Below are positions 8,201 through 18,283 of a DNA stretch of 64,000 nucleotides, one piece after another. The notes under the pieces were generated by a model, which did no database searches, had not been told where the DNA came from, and worked only from the letters and a program-made list of their open reading frames with translations. Source of the DNA: Nostocales cyanobacterium HT-58-2 (GTDB lineage: Bacteria; Cyanobacteriota; Cyanobacteriia; Cyanobacteriales; Nostocaceae); assembly GCA_002163975.1 (NCBI GenBank), contig CP019636.1, forward strand, positions 2,083,001 to 2,147,000. The letters run 5' to 3'. Both the position numbers and the translations under genes were made by a program. The number at the start of each line of letters is the position of its first letter. Position 1 is the stretch's first letter.

Positions 8201-10964
8201 CTTCTACTAGCTGAGTCACGCTGCTATATTTCATCTGTTGCAGTTCCAGTCGTACCCGTTGACCTGTCAGTTGTTTTCCTGTAGGGTCAGTGACGACAAG
8301 TTCAATGGGGAAACTTTTGCCACTTTCAGCAACAAAGGGGGTTTTTAAACCAATTAGGCGATCGCTTGGCAATGCCATAAATGTTTTAGAATTTGCCACA
8401 GATAGATTAGAAACATCTGCGACTTGCACATCAACACGATAAGTCATTGGATAAGGCAAATCTTTTGCCACGGTGACTGTTTGATTGCTTTTTCCATTAA
8501 CATCAAGTTCTACATTCGTTTGCAAGACATCACTTGTTACAGAAAGCGGTTCTTCAGGGAAAAACCACTGTCTACCAAAAGAATATTCTTCCCAAGCTTT
8601 AGGGATAAAACGAGTTTGCTGACGAGTCACAAAATATTTAGCCTGTCCCCCTTCCACAGGATAACCAAATAAATAACGACTTGTGGATTGAGTCTCTACC
8701 TTATCGTTGATGAGGGCAAATTCTTTATCTAAACTCAGTTCAACCTTGAAATTAGGGGGTTTAAACTCCGCTACGCGAAATTCTCCAGATATTTCTTGTC
8801 CATTTTTTCCTTTGGCTTGAATGGTATAGTAGCCTAATCTTTGAGTCTTTGTAATTGGTAACTCTAGAGAAAACGTTCCAAACTCGTTCGTTGTTTGCGT
8901 ACCTAAATTTGTCTTTTGTCCATCTGGATTAATGAGTGTTAATTGGTAAATACTATTTTTATCTTGCTTAATTTCACCATTTTGCAGATAGTCAGCAAAA
9001 CCAGTCAAACAAGCTTTTTCTCCAGGTTGATACAATTGTCTATCTGAAAAAATAACTCCTCGTGAAACAGGTTTCCCATTTTCCCAACCTGCATCAATTC
9101 CATAGCCATAAGCACCACTGTATTCCTCAGTGCGAGCAAATGCCCAATCTTGATTTTCACGGGCAATAACTAACAGTTTTGGTTCTTTAGTAAAGCTTTT
9201 ATTCCCCTGAAAACACTGCCGTAAATCCTCACGATTTACTCTTAATGTACCATTATCATCAGTTTGACCTGAAGCACAGGGTACAGGTTGAGGACGAGAT
9301 TTTGTGTCTACTTTTGATTCATAGATTTCGACAGCAGCAGCTTTGACTGGTAAACCATCGGCAAGGTGGTGAACTCTAATGAAACCTGATTCAGGAAACC
9401 ACTGTGTAAAAACTCCTAAATTTGTCAGTTGAACCATTCCATAAGTTGTAGGTTCTCGCCACAGTTCTTTACCATTTTCTTGATAAGTATTCGTGCGCGC
9501 TTGCACTCCGTAAGCAAGCATTCCCGTAGCTGCACCAAGTTTTTCTCTTATAGGAACAGTAACCTCTAATTGCTGGTTTTTCTTATTCAATACATTAAAG
9601 CTTTGCCACTCACTCAGTTTAGGTAATAAATCATTACCATTCCCTCTAGGATAAGCAGAATCAAAATAAACTAAATCTGTTGGTCGGACAACTTTATAAA
9701 CTGCCTTGTACTTTGATTCTGGCAAATTGACTGTAGCAATATTTAATTGTAAATTTTTACCAGCAGGAAAAATATTCAAACCTTCAGGAACCCAAATATC
9801 TCCCGCTACATTTCCAGTGTCATACTTCACTGTCACTGGCTTTCCTAAAGTTTGCCCAAATTTATCTTTAAGATTGGTACCGATAGTAATTGTATAAGTC
9901 TTTGCAGGCTCTAGAGCATAAGGATTGATTGTAATAATTTTTTCTTGGTCAATGGCTTGTATAATTCGAGGAATCGATTTTGGTGCTGGATAAATTTTAA
10001 TATTTTCAAGAGCTGAATCTGCTACTAAACCATTGTTAAATTCAAGCTGAGGGCTTCCATTAACAAATCTTCCATAGCTTCCAACAGCATCAGGTTGACC
10101 ATAAAATTTTATTCCCTGAAATTCTAATGGAGAATAAGTTGATAACTTACTGACAAATGTTTTTTCGCTAGGTAAATTACCATAAGCTGGACGTATACCA
10201 GGAGAAAATTCTAGACGGTAATTTGTCGCTTTTTGTAGATTTTCTTGTGGAGTTAAGTTATAAAGCCATTGACGTGTGGAAGGGTCAAATTTTTCTAGAG
10301 GATCTTGAGATTCTGATGGTTTCTCTTCTTTAGCAAATTCTACCCTAAACTGCACACCCTTGTTTTTTGTTTCAGGAATGAGTTGTAAATGTTCTTGTAC
10401 CGATGATAAATCCAGTTTTACATTTGAAGTGAATTGTAACTTAGGCTGTAATTCAATCGGCTCAATTTCAGACTTTTCTATGGGATTTTTACCTGGCAAA
10501 TGAGTAAGTTGTATCGCTTCAGTATTGAAAGTCCAAGCTATATCTTTGTCAAGACGATGATTTTTTAAATCTGCCAAACCTGCTTTTATAGTAACTTTAA
10601 AACGAGTCGCTTTTGGCAATGCTTCTTCAGCTTGAAATCCCACCATACGTGGTGTCAAAAATCTAAAGTTACCAGGTATAAATGGTACAAGTTCAAATTT
10701 GTCTAATAAACTTTGTTGTCCTGGACTATCAAGGCTTTCAACAGGAATTAAAGGCTCTTTAAACCGGATACGGATTTGGTTGAGAGGTTCAGACTCTGCA
10801 AAAGGGCTAATTTGTTCAATCCAATCTGGTAATTGTGGCGGTATGAGTGGAGAAACTGCAGGAAGTTGTTCCTTTCCTGGAGAGATGCTCAAAAATTGAC
10901 AGCCTGCTATTCCCAATAGAATTGTTAAGAATAGAAAGAACTGCATAAAAATTCTTATGATCAT
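5232..10964 (-). CDS. Alpha-2-macroglobulin family lipoprotein
   Basis: A large envelope protein (1910 aa) related to E. coli YfhM, thought to trap attacking proteases in the periplasm. A lipoprotein signal (LLGIAGC, Cys22) should anchor it to a membrane. Many beta-sandwich MG domains follow, then the A2M core near residues 1220-1290 (DDLTTWRVMA, PLVTNAILPQFARPGDR) and the helical thioester-type domain from about 1400 to 1700. Where YfhM-type proteins carry the CLEQ thioester motif, this one reads LPFTEPAASQ and has no cysteine, so covalent trapping is unlikely. The partner pbpC gene lies 3 kb away, as in enterobacteria. The stop codon overlaps the end of an IS605-type remnant. Confidence 0.9.
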   Translation of the reverse strand: MIIRIFMQFFLFLTILLGIAGCQFLSISPGKEQLPAVSPLIPPQLPDWIEQISPFAESEPLNQIRIRFKEPLIPVESLDSPGQQSLLDKFELVPFIPGNFRFLTPRMVGFQAEEALPKATRFKVTIKAGLADLKNHRLDKDIAWTFNTEAIQLTHLPGKNPIEKSEIEPIELQPKLQFTSNVKLDLSSVQEHLQLIPETKNKGVQFRVEFAKEEKPSESQDPLEKFDPSTRQWLYNLTPQENLQKATNYRLEFSPGIRPAYGNLPSEKTFVSKLSTYSPLEFQGIKFYGQPDAVGSYGRFVNGSPQLEFNNGLVADSALENIKIYPAPKSIPRIIQAIDQEKIITINPYALEPAKTYTITIGTNLKDKFGQTLGKPVTVKYDTGNVAGDIWVPEGLNIFPAGKNLQLNIATVNLPESKYKAVYKVVRPTDLVYFDSAYPRGNGNDLLPKLSEWQSFNVLNKKNQQLEVTVPIREKLGAATGMLAYGVQARTNTYQENGKELWREPTTYGMVQLTNLGVFTQWFPESGFIRVHHLADGLPVKAAAVEIYESKVDTKSRPQPVPCASGQTDDNGTLRVNREDLRQCFQGNKSFTKEPKLLVIARENQDWAFARTEEYSGAYGYGIDAGWENGKPVSRGVIFSDRQLYQPGEKACLTGFADYLQNGEIKQDKNSIYQLTLINPDGQKTNLGTQTTNEFGTFSLELPITKTQRLGYYTIQAKGKNGQEISGEFRVAEFKPPNFKVELSLDKEFALINDKVETQSTSRYLFGYPVEGGQAKYFVTRQQTRFIPKAWEEYSFGRQWFFPEEPLSVTSDVLQTNVELDVNGKSNQTVTVAKDLPYPMTYRVDVQVADVSNLSVANSKTFMALPSDRLIGLKTPFVAESGKSFPIELVVTDPTGKQLTGQRVRLELQQMKYSSVTQLVEGSRTGKTQVEYKTVGQTEITSGSSPQSVRLTPTESGSYRIRANFSNAKDELSATDLQIWASGENPVFWGDGEKDRLEIKLNKSSFKLGETVTALIQSPYPEGELYFAVVRDKPLYQQITKVKGGAPQIQFQVTPEMLPNAAVQAVLVRRGAPLNQLEPGSLDNLVKIGFAPFKINLEDKYLKVQVTPVQISLEPGAEQTVQLELKDNQGNPTKGQFTIMVVNEAILQLSGYRPPDLVNTVYAEQPISTRFSDNRRNVIVDQQGVVKPKGWGYGGGFSAGAANTRVRTDFQALAYYNGSVITDATGKAQVTFKLPDDLTTWRVMAIATDGNLRFGNSEATFITTKPLVTNAILPQFARPGDRILAGLSVTNNTGDTGSLRIHGEVGGTVKFAENNPTSATLQTQTEAATRAYRFPMIAGGVGEGKVRFITQLNRTAADAFEVPLEIKPLEITEQVIETGVTANQAKIPLNVDKKTFPNAGGLDIQLASTLIPEIKAPAQQVWEDDDLPFTEPAASQLMIAANLQTLSQKYGQTFAEFHPSKRASQAIERSQKLQLADGGFAAYPGQQKSDPWVSSYAAESFAKADEAFPGLVDSKMVSRLKGYLQKVLANPGQYEFCKQQPCKSQLQLNALMALAELGDKRNTFLADIYRQRDAFDVVTQIKLTRYLSQFPEWQDESKQLLSQLQQNIYDTSRTAVVSLPRSWGWMSSPTTAQAQALRLFITQQYKLEVIDRLLQSLLALRRDGTWQTDYNNAQALTALAEYSQLQPTLPNFVATVQLAGKKLGEKRFEGYSNPSLEVSVPMDKLPRGRHDLQLRKSGQGTLHYLVAYRYRLQGNQPGRFNGLRVTREIRPVNQDKVLQKFGLYASDKPFTAETGQVFDIGLEIITDHPVNHVVMSDPLPAGFEAVDTSFQTATPALQTKTDSWQLGFKTIYSDRIIAYADHLEPGVYSLHYLVRSVTPGTFLYPGAQVHLQYAPEEFGRTADSTLVLED

Positions 10965-11735
10965 GCTGGATATTACTTATAATCTTAATGTTTAAGAAAT
11001 TAAAATTTAAAAATGATAACAAGCAAAAACATATTGAGCACTACCCATGATTCTGTTGATTGCAACAAATACAGACAAATCAGGGTTGTGACTAACGCTG
11101 GAAACAACCAAATAATGTTATTGAGATTATAGTTAATATGTACAGTGACTAACTCCTAAGATTTCCCTATACTTCTGTATATTGATAACTAATAGTGTCT
11201 GCTTGTTCCAGAAAACAATAAAATTCTTAATCAATTCATGTTGCTGTGTTATTTTCCTTGACATGACTAGTAAGCGTTACTACTGCGTTCTAGACATGGT
11301 TATTGCTCTGTAGAGTAAGAAGGCATCAAAACATAGCTAGCCAGTATCTGGACAATCTCGTTAGGCACTAAAGGCAGAGCACATCGACGCTCAACCATAC
11401 TCTGGCAACATAACTTGCGCTACTTAACTTTACGGTTTTCCCAAAAGAACAATGCAAGGGTTTTGATATGTCAATCATAGCTATGCAAGATACCACAAGT
11501 TGTCTAACTTATTCTACGGCAGCTATAAAAATTCTTAATAATAGCTAGTGTTAATTGTTGCTGAAAATATATTTACTAGAGTCAGATACTTGCGGTAATC
11601 TCTAATACAGTAGTTAGTTAACTTAAGGCAAACACGGCAATGTTTCATTGTCAACTGCACCTTGGGTTGGCTCAACTATTGTTTTGTTTTTTAATATCGC
11701 CGTCAAATTTCCCGTATAGGTGTGTAGGAGTTGTC
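10965..11735. other. Intergenic region between divergent envelope genes
   Basis: About 770 A+T-rich bases between the alpha-2-macroglobulin gene and the porin gene, which point away from each other. Both promoters must lie here. I see no ORF, RNA gene or repeat that I can support. The porin frame opens 96 bp upstream of the start I chose. Confidence 0.5.
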
Positions 11736-13736
11736 ATGAAGAGAAAATATCTACTAGCTTCTGCTGGTGGAGCAAACTTTTTATATCTAATTGCCGGATT
11801 GTTACCTGTTCACGCAACACCTAATCTGCTTGTAGCAAATAATACGATAAACCTAAAAGAAACTGAAAAATCTGCAGAATTCGAGAAAATATTAGTATCA
11901 AATTATTCTAATAAGCTCAGCGATTTTAGCGGTGGTCTTACCAATAAAAAAATCCGCGCTAAAGATAGCATTATACCTAATGTTAGTCAAGCAGAATTCA
12001 TTACATCTGCTGATAACAAGCAACAAGATGCACCTGCTCTAACTCAGAAGCAGGAAAGCGAAAGTAAGGATACAGGGCTAAACGCTGTTCCCAGTTCTAC
12101 GCTCTCGACTGCCGCAAAATCTTCAAATCTATCCCAAGCATCAAACACCGTTGCACAGGTGACATCTGTGTCGCAATTGTCTGATGTACAGCCTACTGAC
12201 TGGGCAGCTCAAGCACTGCAATCTCTAGTCGAGCGCTATGGTTGTATTGCTGGGTATCCAAATGGTACCTATCGAGGCAATCGCGCTATGACTCGCTATG
12301 AATTTGCTGCTGGCTTAAATGCCTGTCTTGATCGAGTCAATGAACTTATTGCGACAGGAACCTCTGATTTGGTCACAAAAGAGGATTTAGCAACCTTGCA
12401 AAAACTGCAAGAAGAATTCGCTACAGAACTGGCGACACTGCGAGGTCGGGTAGATGCTCTAGAAGCTCACACGGCAGAACTGGAAGCAAATCAGTTTTCC
12501 ACGACGACCAAACTGAGTGGTGAGGTCATCTTTGCAGGCATTGGTGCCACAGGCGGCGCTCCTGGTAGAGATGACCCTAATATCATCCTGGTCAATAGAG
12601 TCCGGTTGAATCTTAACACGAGCTTTACAGGCAAAGACTTACTGATTACTGGTTTGCAATCGCATAACTTTTTAGGTGGTGTGAGTGGTAGTGGGAGCCT
12701 TCAGGAATCTCTGGGATTAGCTTCTTCGCAAGGATTCAGTGCCAGTAGCGCTCGTGTGGGTTTTGAACCTCAATTTCCTGGTGTTGATGTTAAGACATTA
12801 ACGACCACTGGTGCTAATGACCTAGAGCTTTACAAACTGCTTTACATCTTTCCCGTCGCTGATAAATTAACTTTGTTTGCCGGGACAGCAGCGGAAGTTT
12901 CGGATGCCTTTCCTGCAGTCACACCTTTTGCTGGTGAAGGGCAAGAAGCGATTTCTCGCTTTGCAGGTTTGAACCCTGTACTACGTGTCTCTGGCGGGAC
13001 TTCTGGTTCTGGTTTGGCATCAGCTGCCGGATTTATTTTTAACATCTCAAAGCAGGTAGATTTAAGAGCTTTATATGGCAGTGTAAATGCCAATATTCCT
13101 AGTTCGGCTGCGGATGTCTCGCCGGGAGTTTCTGGCACACCCTTGGGAGCAGGCGTGTTCGGGGGTAGTAGCGTCGTGGCAGCACAATTAACCGTTAAAC
13201 CGACTAGTTACCTGGATATTGCTCTAAACTACGCCAATAGTTATCACGAAATCAACATCCTAGGTACAGGATTAACCAGTAGTGATATCGGTGCTTTGGC
13301 TGGCGTGCCACTCGGAATACCGGTGAAACTTAACTCCTTTGGCGGTACAGTCACTTGGCGTTTGTCTCCAAAAGTTGCTTTATCTGGCTACGGTGCAGCA
13401 ATATTTGTTGATGATTCTTCTGGTCGTGTTGATGCTTCTACCACCTTCACAAGTTGGATGGCAGGAGTTCACTTCAATGATCTATTCAAAGAAGGAAACA
13501 ATGCCGGAATTCTTTTTGGACAACCGCTCTATCGTACCTCTGCCGATGGTGATGCTAGACTTGCCGATGCAGGTGTAAATCGGGCAGTTCCTTACCATTT
13601 AGAAGCTTACTACCGCTTCAAATTGAATGACAATATCAGTATTACCCCAGGCGCATTTGTCCTTTTTAATCCAGAAGGCGACAGTAGAAACGACACAACA
13701 ACTGTAGGTGTACTCCGCACAACCTTCACCTTCTAG
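11736..13736 (+). CDS. SLH-domain OprB-type porin (iron uptake porin family)
   Basis: Outer-membrane porin of the main cyanobacterial type, 666 aa. The start at 11736 is set by TAGGAG five bases upstream. A signal peptide (residues 1-30) leads into a low-complexity linker. An SLH domain follows at about 150-210 (SQLSDVQPTDWAAQAL, YRGNRAMTRYEFA), which binds peptidoglycan. A coiled coil comes next (LQKLQEEFATELATLRGRV), then a C-terminal beta-barrel of about 400 residues ending in phenylalanine (TFTF), a normal outer-membrane assembly signal. Such porins pass ions and small solutes. It sits between two genes for envelope defence and wall synthesis. Confidence 0.92.
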   Translation: MKRKYLLASAGGANFLYLIAGLLPVHATPNLLVANNTINLKETEKSAEFEKILVSNYSNKLSDFSGGLTNKKIRAKDSIIPNVSQAEFITSADNKQQDAPALTQKQESESKDTGLNAVPSSTLSTAAKSSNLSQASNTVAQVTSVSQLSDVQPTDWAAQALQSLVERYGCIAGYPNGTYRGNRAMTRYEFAAGLNACLDRVNELIATGTSDLVTKEDLATLQKLQEEFATELATLRGRVDALEAHTAELEANQFSTTTKLSGEVIFAGIGATGGAPGRDDPNIILVNRVRLNLNTSFTGKDLLITGLQSHNFLGGVSGSGSLQESLGLASSQGFSASSARVGFEPQFPGVDVKTLTTTGANDLELYKLLYIFPVADKLTLFAGTAAEVSDAFPAVTPFAGEGQEAISRFAGLNPVLRVSGGTSGSGLASAAGFIFNISKQVDLRALYGSVNANIPSSAADVSPGVSGTPLGAGVFGGSSVVAAQLTVKPTSYLDIALNYANSYHEINILGTGLTSSDIGALAGVPLGIPVKLNSFGGTVTWRLSPKVALSGYGAAIFVDDSSGRVDASTTFTSWMAGVHFNDLFKEGNNAGILFGQPLYRTSADGDARLADAGVNRAVPYHLEAYYRFKLNDNISITPGAFVLFNPEGDSRNDTTTVGVLRTTFTF

Positions 13737-13807
13737 AAGGTGTTGTACTACAAACACCCTTCATGGCATGAACCGTAACACAGGCTCCTTTATGGTAGTT
13801 TGAGGCT

Positions 13808-14029
13808 TTACTCACAATAAAGATGCTCATACACCAAATAATCCTGAATTTCTTGTGTTACGTTTCCTACCTTTTGTTCTCCGTACCAGTAGATAATAAG
13901 AGATAAGCCAAACGCAACAGTTATAATAACAGCGACTTTGCTAGTTCTACTTTCGGCTTGCTCTATCGCTGATGAAACAGCTAACAAAACGGTAGATAAA
14001 AAAAATATTAAGCCAAAGATGCTTACCAT
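13808..14029 (-). CDS. Small membrane hypothetical protein (73 aa)
   Basis: The frame encodes two strongly hydrophobic helices (about residues 3-20 and 31-48) separated by a charged loop (EQAESRTSK), with a hydrophilic tail. This is a coherent small inner-membrane protein. It lies between the porin and pbpC, on the other strand. The start ATG has only a weak GTGAC-like ribosome-binding site. Overlapping frames on both strands here are less protein-like. I do not recognise a family. Confidence 0.45.
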   Translation of the reverse strand: MVSIFGLIFFLSTVLLAVSSAIEQAESRTSKVAVIITVAFGLSLIIYWYGEQKVGNVTQEIQDYLVYEHLYCE

Positions 14030-14216
14030 AATATGTCACCCTGTGATAACTGTTAAAAGATTGCTCCACAGCATCCTGCACGAAATCCTGTGGGGCTTTG
14101 TTTTTTGTCTGGGTTATTTGTTCCTCAGTTCCTGAGAGTTTAACTTTCAAAGCTTGATTGTTACAGCTTTGAAATATTTCCTGATTCTCTCAGAACCATA
14201 GCGCAAAAATTAAGGT

Positions 14217-16619
14217 GTGTCTTCCTGGTCAGGAAATTCGCAGATGGGACTAGCTTTGGGATGGCTTATCCAAATAAGAAAGATAAGAAAGAACATTTGG
14301 CATCAGTTCAATGGTAGTAGTTGCAAGTTTATCCTTGCGTTACTGCTGATATGCGTTACAGTGCGTTTACTCCCATGCTTGGCTCCCATTCGCGCCGCAG
14401 ACATTGCACAACAACAACTAGCACTCGAATTTACAGACCGCAATTGGTTACCACTAGGAACTTTGCTCACCCGTGACCAAGAGCATACATCTGTGGTGCC
14501 ATTAAATCAAGTTTCTCCCCACTTTATCCACGCCATTCTTGCTGCAGAAGATGGCGACTTTTATCATCATGGGGCGCTGGATCTCAAAGCAGCAGCCCGC
14601 GCTCTTAAGGACGCACTCCACGCAAAAAGAGTTGTTTCCGGTGCTTCTACAATTACCATGCAGTTGGCTCGGATGTTAGACCCAGTTGGGCGCACTCTAC
14701 CAGGCAAAGTTCAGGAAATTTGGCTCTCTTGGCGCTTAGTTGCTGGGATCAACAAAGATGAAATCCTTTCTGCTTACATTAATCGTCTCCCAATGGGGGG
14801 GAATATCTATGGTGTGGAAGCAGCTGCTCGTACTTATTTTTCCACACCCGCGAATGACCTCAATCTTGCCCAAGCAAGTTTGCTTGCTGCTATTCCTAAT
14901 AATCCTACTTACTTTGATCCACTTCAGCATTATCAACGCTTAAAGCAGCGACAGAAATATGTTCTCAATCGTATGGTAAAAGATGAGTACATCACCCACT
15001 CTCAAGCAGAGCGAGCATACACTGAAGAAATCTCCTTTCAGTCTCGCCAACGGGGAATTATTGCTGCACCACACTTTTTGTTTTGGCTAGCGAGTCAATC
15101 TGAGACACGGAGACAGGGTGACGGGATGACGCAAAGAGAGTTATTGGAAAATTCCCCGTGTGTACAAAAATCATCCCCAATCCGCACTACCATAGACCGT
15201 CCCTTACAGCAGTTTGTGGAAGCACAGCTGCAGCAGGTCATTTCCACCCTTGCTGTTCACAATGTCCATCACGCAGCTGCTTTGGTCATTGACAACCACA
15301 CTGGGGAAGTTTTGGCTTATGTCGGTTCACCTGATTACTTTAATGAAGCAAAGCAGGGAAGGAATGATGGTGTGCAAGCCTTGCGTCAACCAGGGTCTAC
15401 TCTCAAGCCGTTTCTATATGAGTTGGCTTTGGAAAAAGGGTTGATTCGCCCCAATACAATTTTGGCAGATGTACCTGCTCACTATGCAATTCCTGGTGCA
15501 AAACTCTACAGCCCTACTGATTACGACAAAAGCTTTTTAGGACTAGTGCGGGTGCGTGTGGCTTTGGCAAATTCCTTGAATATTCCAGCTGTACGGGTGT
15601 TGGAAAAAGTTGGGGTGCAAACTTTTTTGGATCGTCTGCACCAGATGGGGTTTGAACATCTCACTCAATCCGCAGAATACTATGGGCTAGGATTGACTTT
15701 GGGTAGCGGTGAAGTCAGTTTATGGGAATTAGCTAGAGCTTATGTCACCATGGCACGACAGGGACAACACATTTCTGTTGTGACTATGTTAGATAACACC
15801 ACACATACTCAAAAATCTCCCCATTTTTCTCCCCCTACAACATGGCAACTTATTACGGATATGTTGAGCGATCGCCATGCTCGTGCGACAGTGTTTGGTG
15901 TAGACTCAGTACTCAATTTACCGTTTCCGGCTGCTGTCAAAACCGGTACTTCCTCAAATTTTCGGGATACTTGGACAGTCGGATTTACAACTGACTACAC
16001 TGTAGCGACATGGGTAGGCAATTTTGACGGTGATCCAATGCGCCAAGTTTCAGGCGTTATGGGAGCAGCGCCTTTGTGGAATCGAATCATGCTACACTTG
16101 CATGAGCATCAAGAACCAGCAAGTTTCTCTTCTCCAGAAGGGATGGTACAACGACCAATCTGTGCAACTTCTGGGTTACAACCAACACTAGATTGTACCT
16201 CAGTGGTACAGGAATATTTTTACGCTGAAGACCTTGGGAACTACGAAAATCAGAACAGTTTTACTTCGTCTGGTGAGTATGATGAGTGGTTGGCAAGGCA
16301 AGAGCAATCTAGCTTTAGTTCTCACAAGCTCAAGATTGTATCTCCTCATCAGGATGATGTCTTCTTACTGTATCCAGGTAACGAAGCCCAGCAAAAACTG
16401 GAGTTTAAGCTGGCAGGAACAACTGTAATGCCTGTGGAGTGGTGGTTAAATGGTCAAAAAATAGCTATGGACTCATCACACTCTATGTTTTGGACTCTAC
16501 ATCCTGGGAAATGGACTTTGGAAGCCAAAAGTGGTGAAATGAGCGATAAGGTGAGTTTTCAAGTGGAGTTAGCTACTGCAAAACCTACACGTCGGGGCTT
16601 TTCTGTCGGTAATTCTTAG
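14217..16619 (+). CDS. pbpC: Penicillin-binding protein 1C
   Basis: Bifunctional peptidoglycan synthase, 800 aa. An N-terminal membrane anchor (residues about 42-60) precedes a family-51 glycosyltransferase domain with AEDGDFYHHGALD and GASTITMQLARML. The transpeptidase domain carries the serine motif STLK (in RQPGSTLKPF), SLN (ANSLNIPAV) and KTG (AVKTGTSSNFRDTW). All three catalytic motifs are present. The C-terminal 100 residues match the BiPBP_C beta domain. The GTG start at 14217 is adjacent to TAAGG; an in-frame ATG at 14244 is an alternative. PBP1C and alpha-2-macroglobulin occur together in many bacteria, and the pairing is kept here. Confidence 0.93.
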   Translation: MSSWSGNSQMGLALGWLIQIRKIRKNIWHQFNGSSCKFILALLLICVTVRLLPCLAPIRAADIAQQQLALEFTDRNWLPLGTLLTRDQEHTSVVPLNQVSPHFIHAILAAEDGDFYHHGALDLKAAARALKDALHAKRVVSGASTITMQLARMLDPVGRTLPGKVQEIWLSWRLVAGINKDEILSAYINRLPMGGNIYGVEAAARTYFSTPANDLNLAQASLLAAIPNNPTYFDPLQHYQRLKQRQKYVLNRMVKDEYITHSQAERAYTEEISFQSRQRGIIAAPHFLFWLASQSETRRQGDGMTQRELLENSPCVQKSSPIRTTIDRPLQQFVEAQLQQVISTLAVHNVHHAAALVIDNHTGEVLAYVGSPDYFNEAKQGRNDGVQALRQPGSTLKPFLYELALEKGLIRPNTILADVPAHYAIPGAKLYSPTDYDKSFLGLVRVRVALANSLNIPAVRVLEKVGVQTFLDRLHQMGFEHLTQSAEYYGLGLTLGSGEVSLWELARAYVTMARQGQHISVVTMLDNTTHTQKSPHFSPPTTWQLITDMLSDRHARATVFGVDSVLNLPFPAAVKTGTSSNFRDTWTVGFTTDYTVATWVGNFDGDPMRQVSGVMGAAPLWNRIMLHLHEHQEPASFSSPEGMVQRPICATSGLQPTLDCTSVVQEYFYAEDLGNYENQNSFTSSGEYDEWLARQEQSSFSSHKLKIVSPHQDDVFLLYPGNEAQQKLEFKLAGTTVMPVEWWLNGQKIAMDSSHSMFWTLHPGKWTLEAKSGEMSDKVSFQVELATAKPTRRGFSVGNS

Positions 16620-16702
16620 AAAATTTTGAACTATAGTAATTGGGGGCGTAGCGTTGATAACCAAGATATTCTTAATTATCTACTAGCCCCTTACACCAAT
16701 AA

Positions 16703-18046
16703 CTAAAACGTCTGTCCTGTGTAGATGGAACGGACTTCACCATTGCGACGGATGAGAGCTTCGCCGTTGGTAACTTCCACCAGAGTCCAACCGCTTGAAC
16801 CAATGGCTTCGCCCACTTCAATGCGGCGAGTCACGCCGTTAATTTTGAATAAGGCGGCAGATTTATTCCCTAATTCTAGTAATCCTTCCAAGGTGTGGGA
16901 CGCAGAGGTAATTTCTGGAGTTGTTACTCCAGAAGCGACTTCGTGTTTTTCAGGTATATAACTGGGCGCTGGTGCAGCGTTGGAAGGAACGCCAGGCTGT
17001 ACGGGTACAGGTTGGGTTACTTGTGGTACAGTCACTGGTTGAGCGATCGCCATAGGCTTGGGTTCTGGACGTACAGCAGCAAGCGCTTGCACTCTCGGCT
17101 TAGCTAATTGTTGGGCGTTGTTAGAGACATTATTGGAGGCATTATTAGAGGCTATGACGGACGCAGGTTTAGAAGCATTGCTCAAGGTCTTTTTAGGCAC
17201 TGTAGCCACTTGTGGTAAAGGGTTGGAAGTACCAGCAATAGGTGGAGGCGCGTAGCGCATGGGTTGCGGTGCTTGATACACAGGGATGTAGATGCGCTCA
17301 ACAACTCTTGTAGGTTGGTTGGGTATAGGTTGGTTGGGCACGGGAGGGAGATTATTTGCAGCGACAGGTACTGGTAGATTATCCGTGGGGGTGATATAAG
17401 CAAGGGCTGTTTGGTTAGCTGGCGCAGTCGCTGTGAGGACGGGTTTGGCAGATCTCAGATGACTTCTTGCTTCTTGTTTGTCAATGACTGCGAGTGCTCC
17501 CAGCATATAATTAACCAAATCTGCTTCAACTTGCGCTTTTGTAGGTAACTGAGGTTGAGGCAGCGCCTGCGGCTGTAGCAAGCTTTGCTGAAGAGATTGG
17601 GAAACAAGACGATTGAGCAGCCCAGAGTGCAATACCCAAAAAACACTGGCAGCTGCTAACCCAATGGTTACTCCCATCCAAAGCACTATGCTCGTTGTGT
17701 GTTGCGATTTCTTTTGTGGTTTGTTTATTGGTCTACTAACCGCTGGAGTGCCGACCACTACTGTACTCAATGGGTTGTTCCTGGGTTTAGGAACATTCTG
17801 TAGGGAACGAAGTTGTGTTTCTGGTACGACAATCTGCGGTACTGTAACCGTTTGCACTTGACGAATAGAGTCTTGGGGTGGAGTTTGAAAAGGTAAGCTG
17901 TCACTACCTTCTAGAATCAAGTCGATTTCGGCAAACAGTTCATCCATCAAGCCATCGGCATAGGTTTCTATCGACCAAGGTTCGCTGGCGATTAACTCTT
18001 CTGATAGCTCTGGAAGAATGAGATACGTATTGGCTTTTTGTGACAT
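16703..18046 (-). CDS. Membrane protein with GspC/PilP-like C-terminus
   Basis: A 447-aa protein of unknown role. An acidic cytoplasmic N-terminus (residues 1-110) leads to a single membrane helix near 120-140 (SIVLWMGVTIGLAAASVFWVL). A long proline/glutamine/valine-rich linker follows, and a small C-terminal beta domain (ALFKINGVTRRIEVGEAI, GEALIRRNGEVRSIY). That order (N-in helix, linker, small periplasmic beta domain) resembles GspC/PilP proteins of secretion and type IV pilus machines, but I infer this from shape and motif only. The frame extends upstream to 18127; I start at the ATG at 18046, where conserved-looking sequence begins. The protein is probably anchored in the cell envelope. 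Confidence 0.65.
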   Translation of the reverse strand: MSQKANTYLILPELSEELIASEPWSIETYADGLMDELFAEIDLILEGSDSLPFQTPPQDSIRQVQTVTVPQIVVPETQLRSLQNVPKPRNNPLSTVVVGTPAVSRPINKPQKKSQHTTSIVLWMGVTIGLAAASVFWVLHSGLLNRLVSQSLQQSLLQPQALPQPQLPTKAQVEADLVNYMLGALAVIDKQEARSHLRSAKPVLTATAPANQTALAYITPTDNLPVPVAANNLPPVPNQPIPNQPTRVVERIYIPVYQAPQPMRYAPPPIAGTSNPLPQVATVPKKTLSNASKPASVIASNNASNNVSNNAQQLAKPRVQALAAVRPEPKPMAIAQPVTVPQVTQPVPVQPGVPSNAAPAPSYIPEKHEVASGVTTPEITSASHTLEGLLELGNKSAALFKINGVTRRIEVGEAIGSSGWTLVEVTNGEALIRRNGEVRSIYTGQTF

Positions 18047-18283
18047 AGCGTTCTTAACTTCTGGCTCCTGGGAAGATAAATTTCGTTTCCCCTGCCTACG
18101 AATACAGACTGTGGATGAAGTATCCAACCTCTCGTCTTAAAATACGAGTTGATTGAGACTTTGTATGAAATTCAACTTTGATCTGAGGACAGTTGATGAT
18201 GCCAGTTATTTATTTAATGTCATCTATCATACCAGTCTCCTCAGATTTCCCCTACCACTATACTCGCTCTTCTGGAGTTGTTT

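Noticed and set aside
12842..13138. Minus-strand 98-codon frame inside the porin gene
   Set aside because: It is the complement of well-supported porin coding sequence with proline-rich content typical of a shadow frame.
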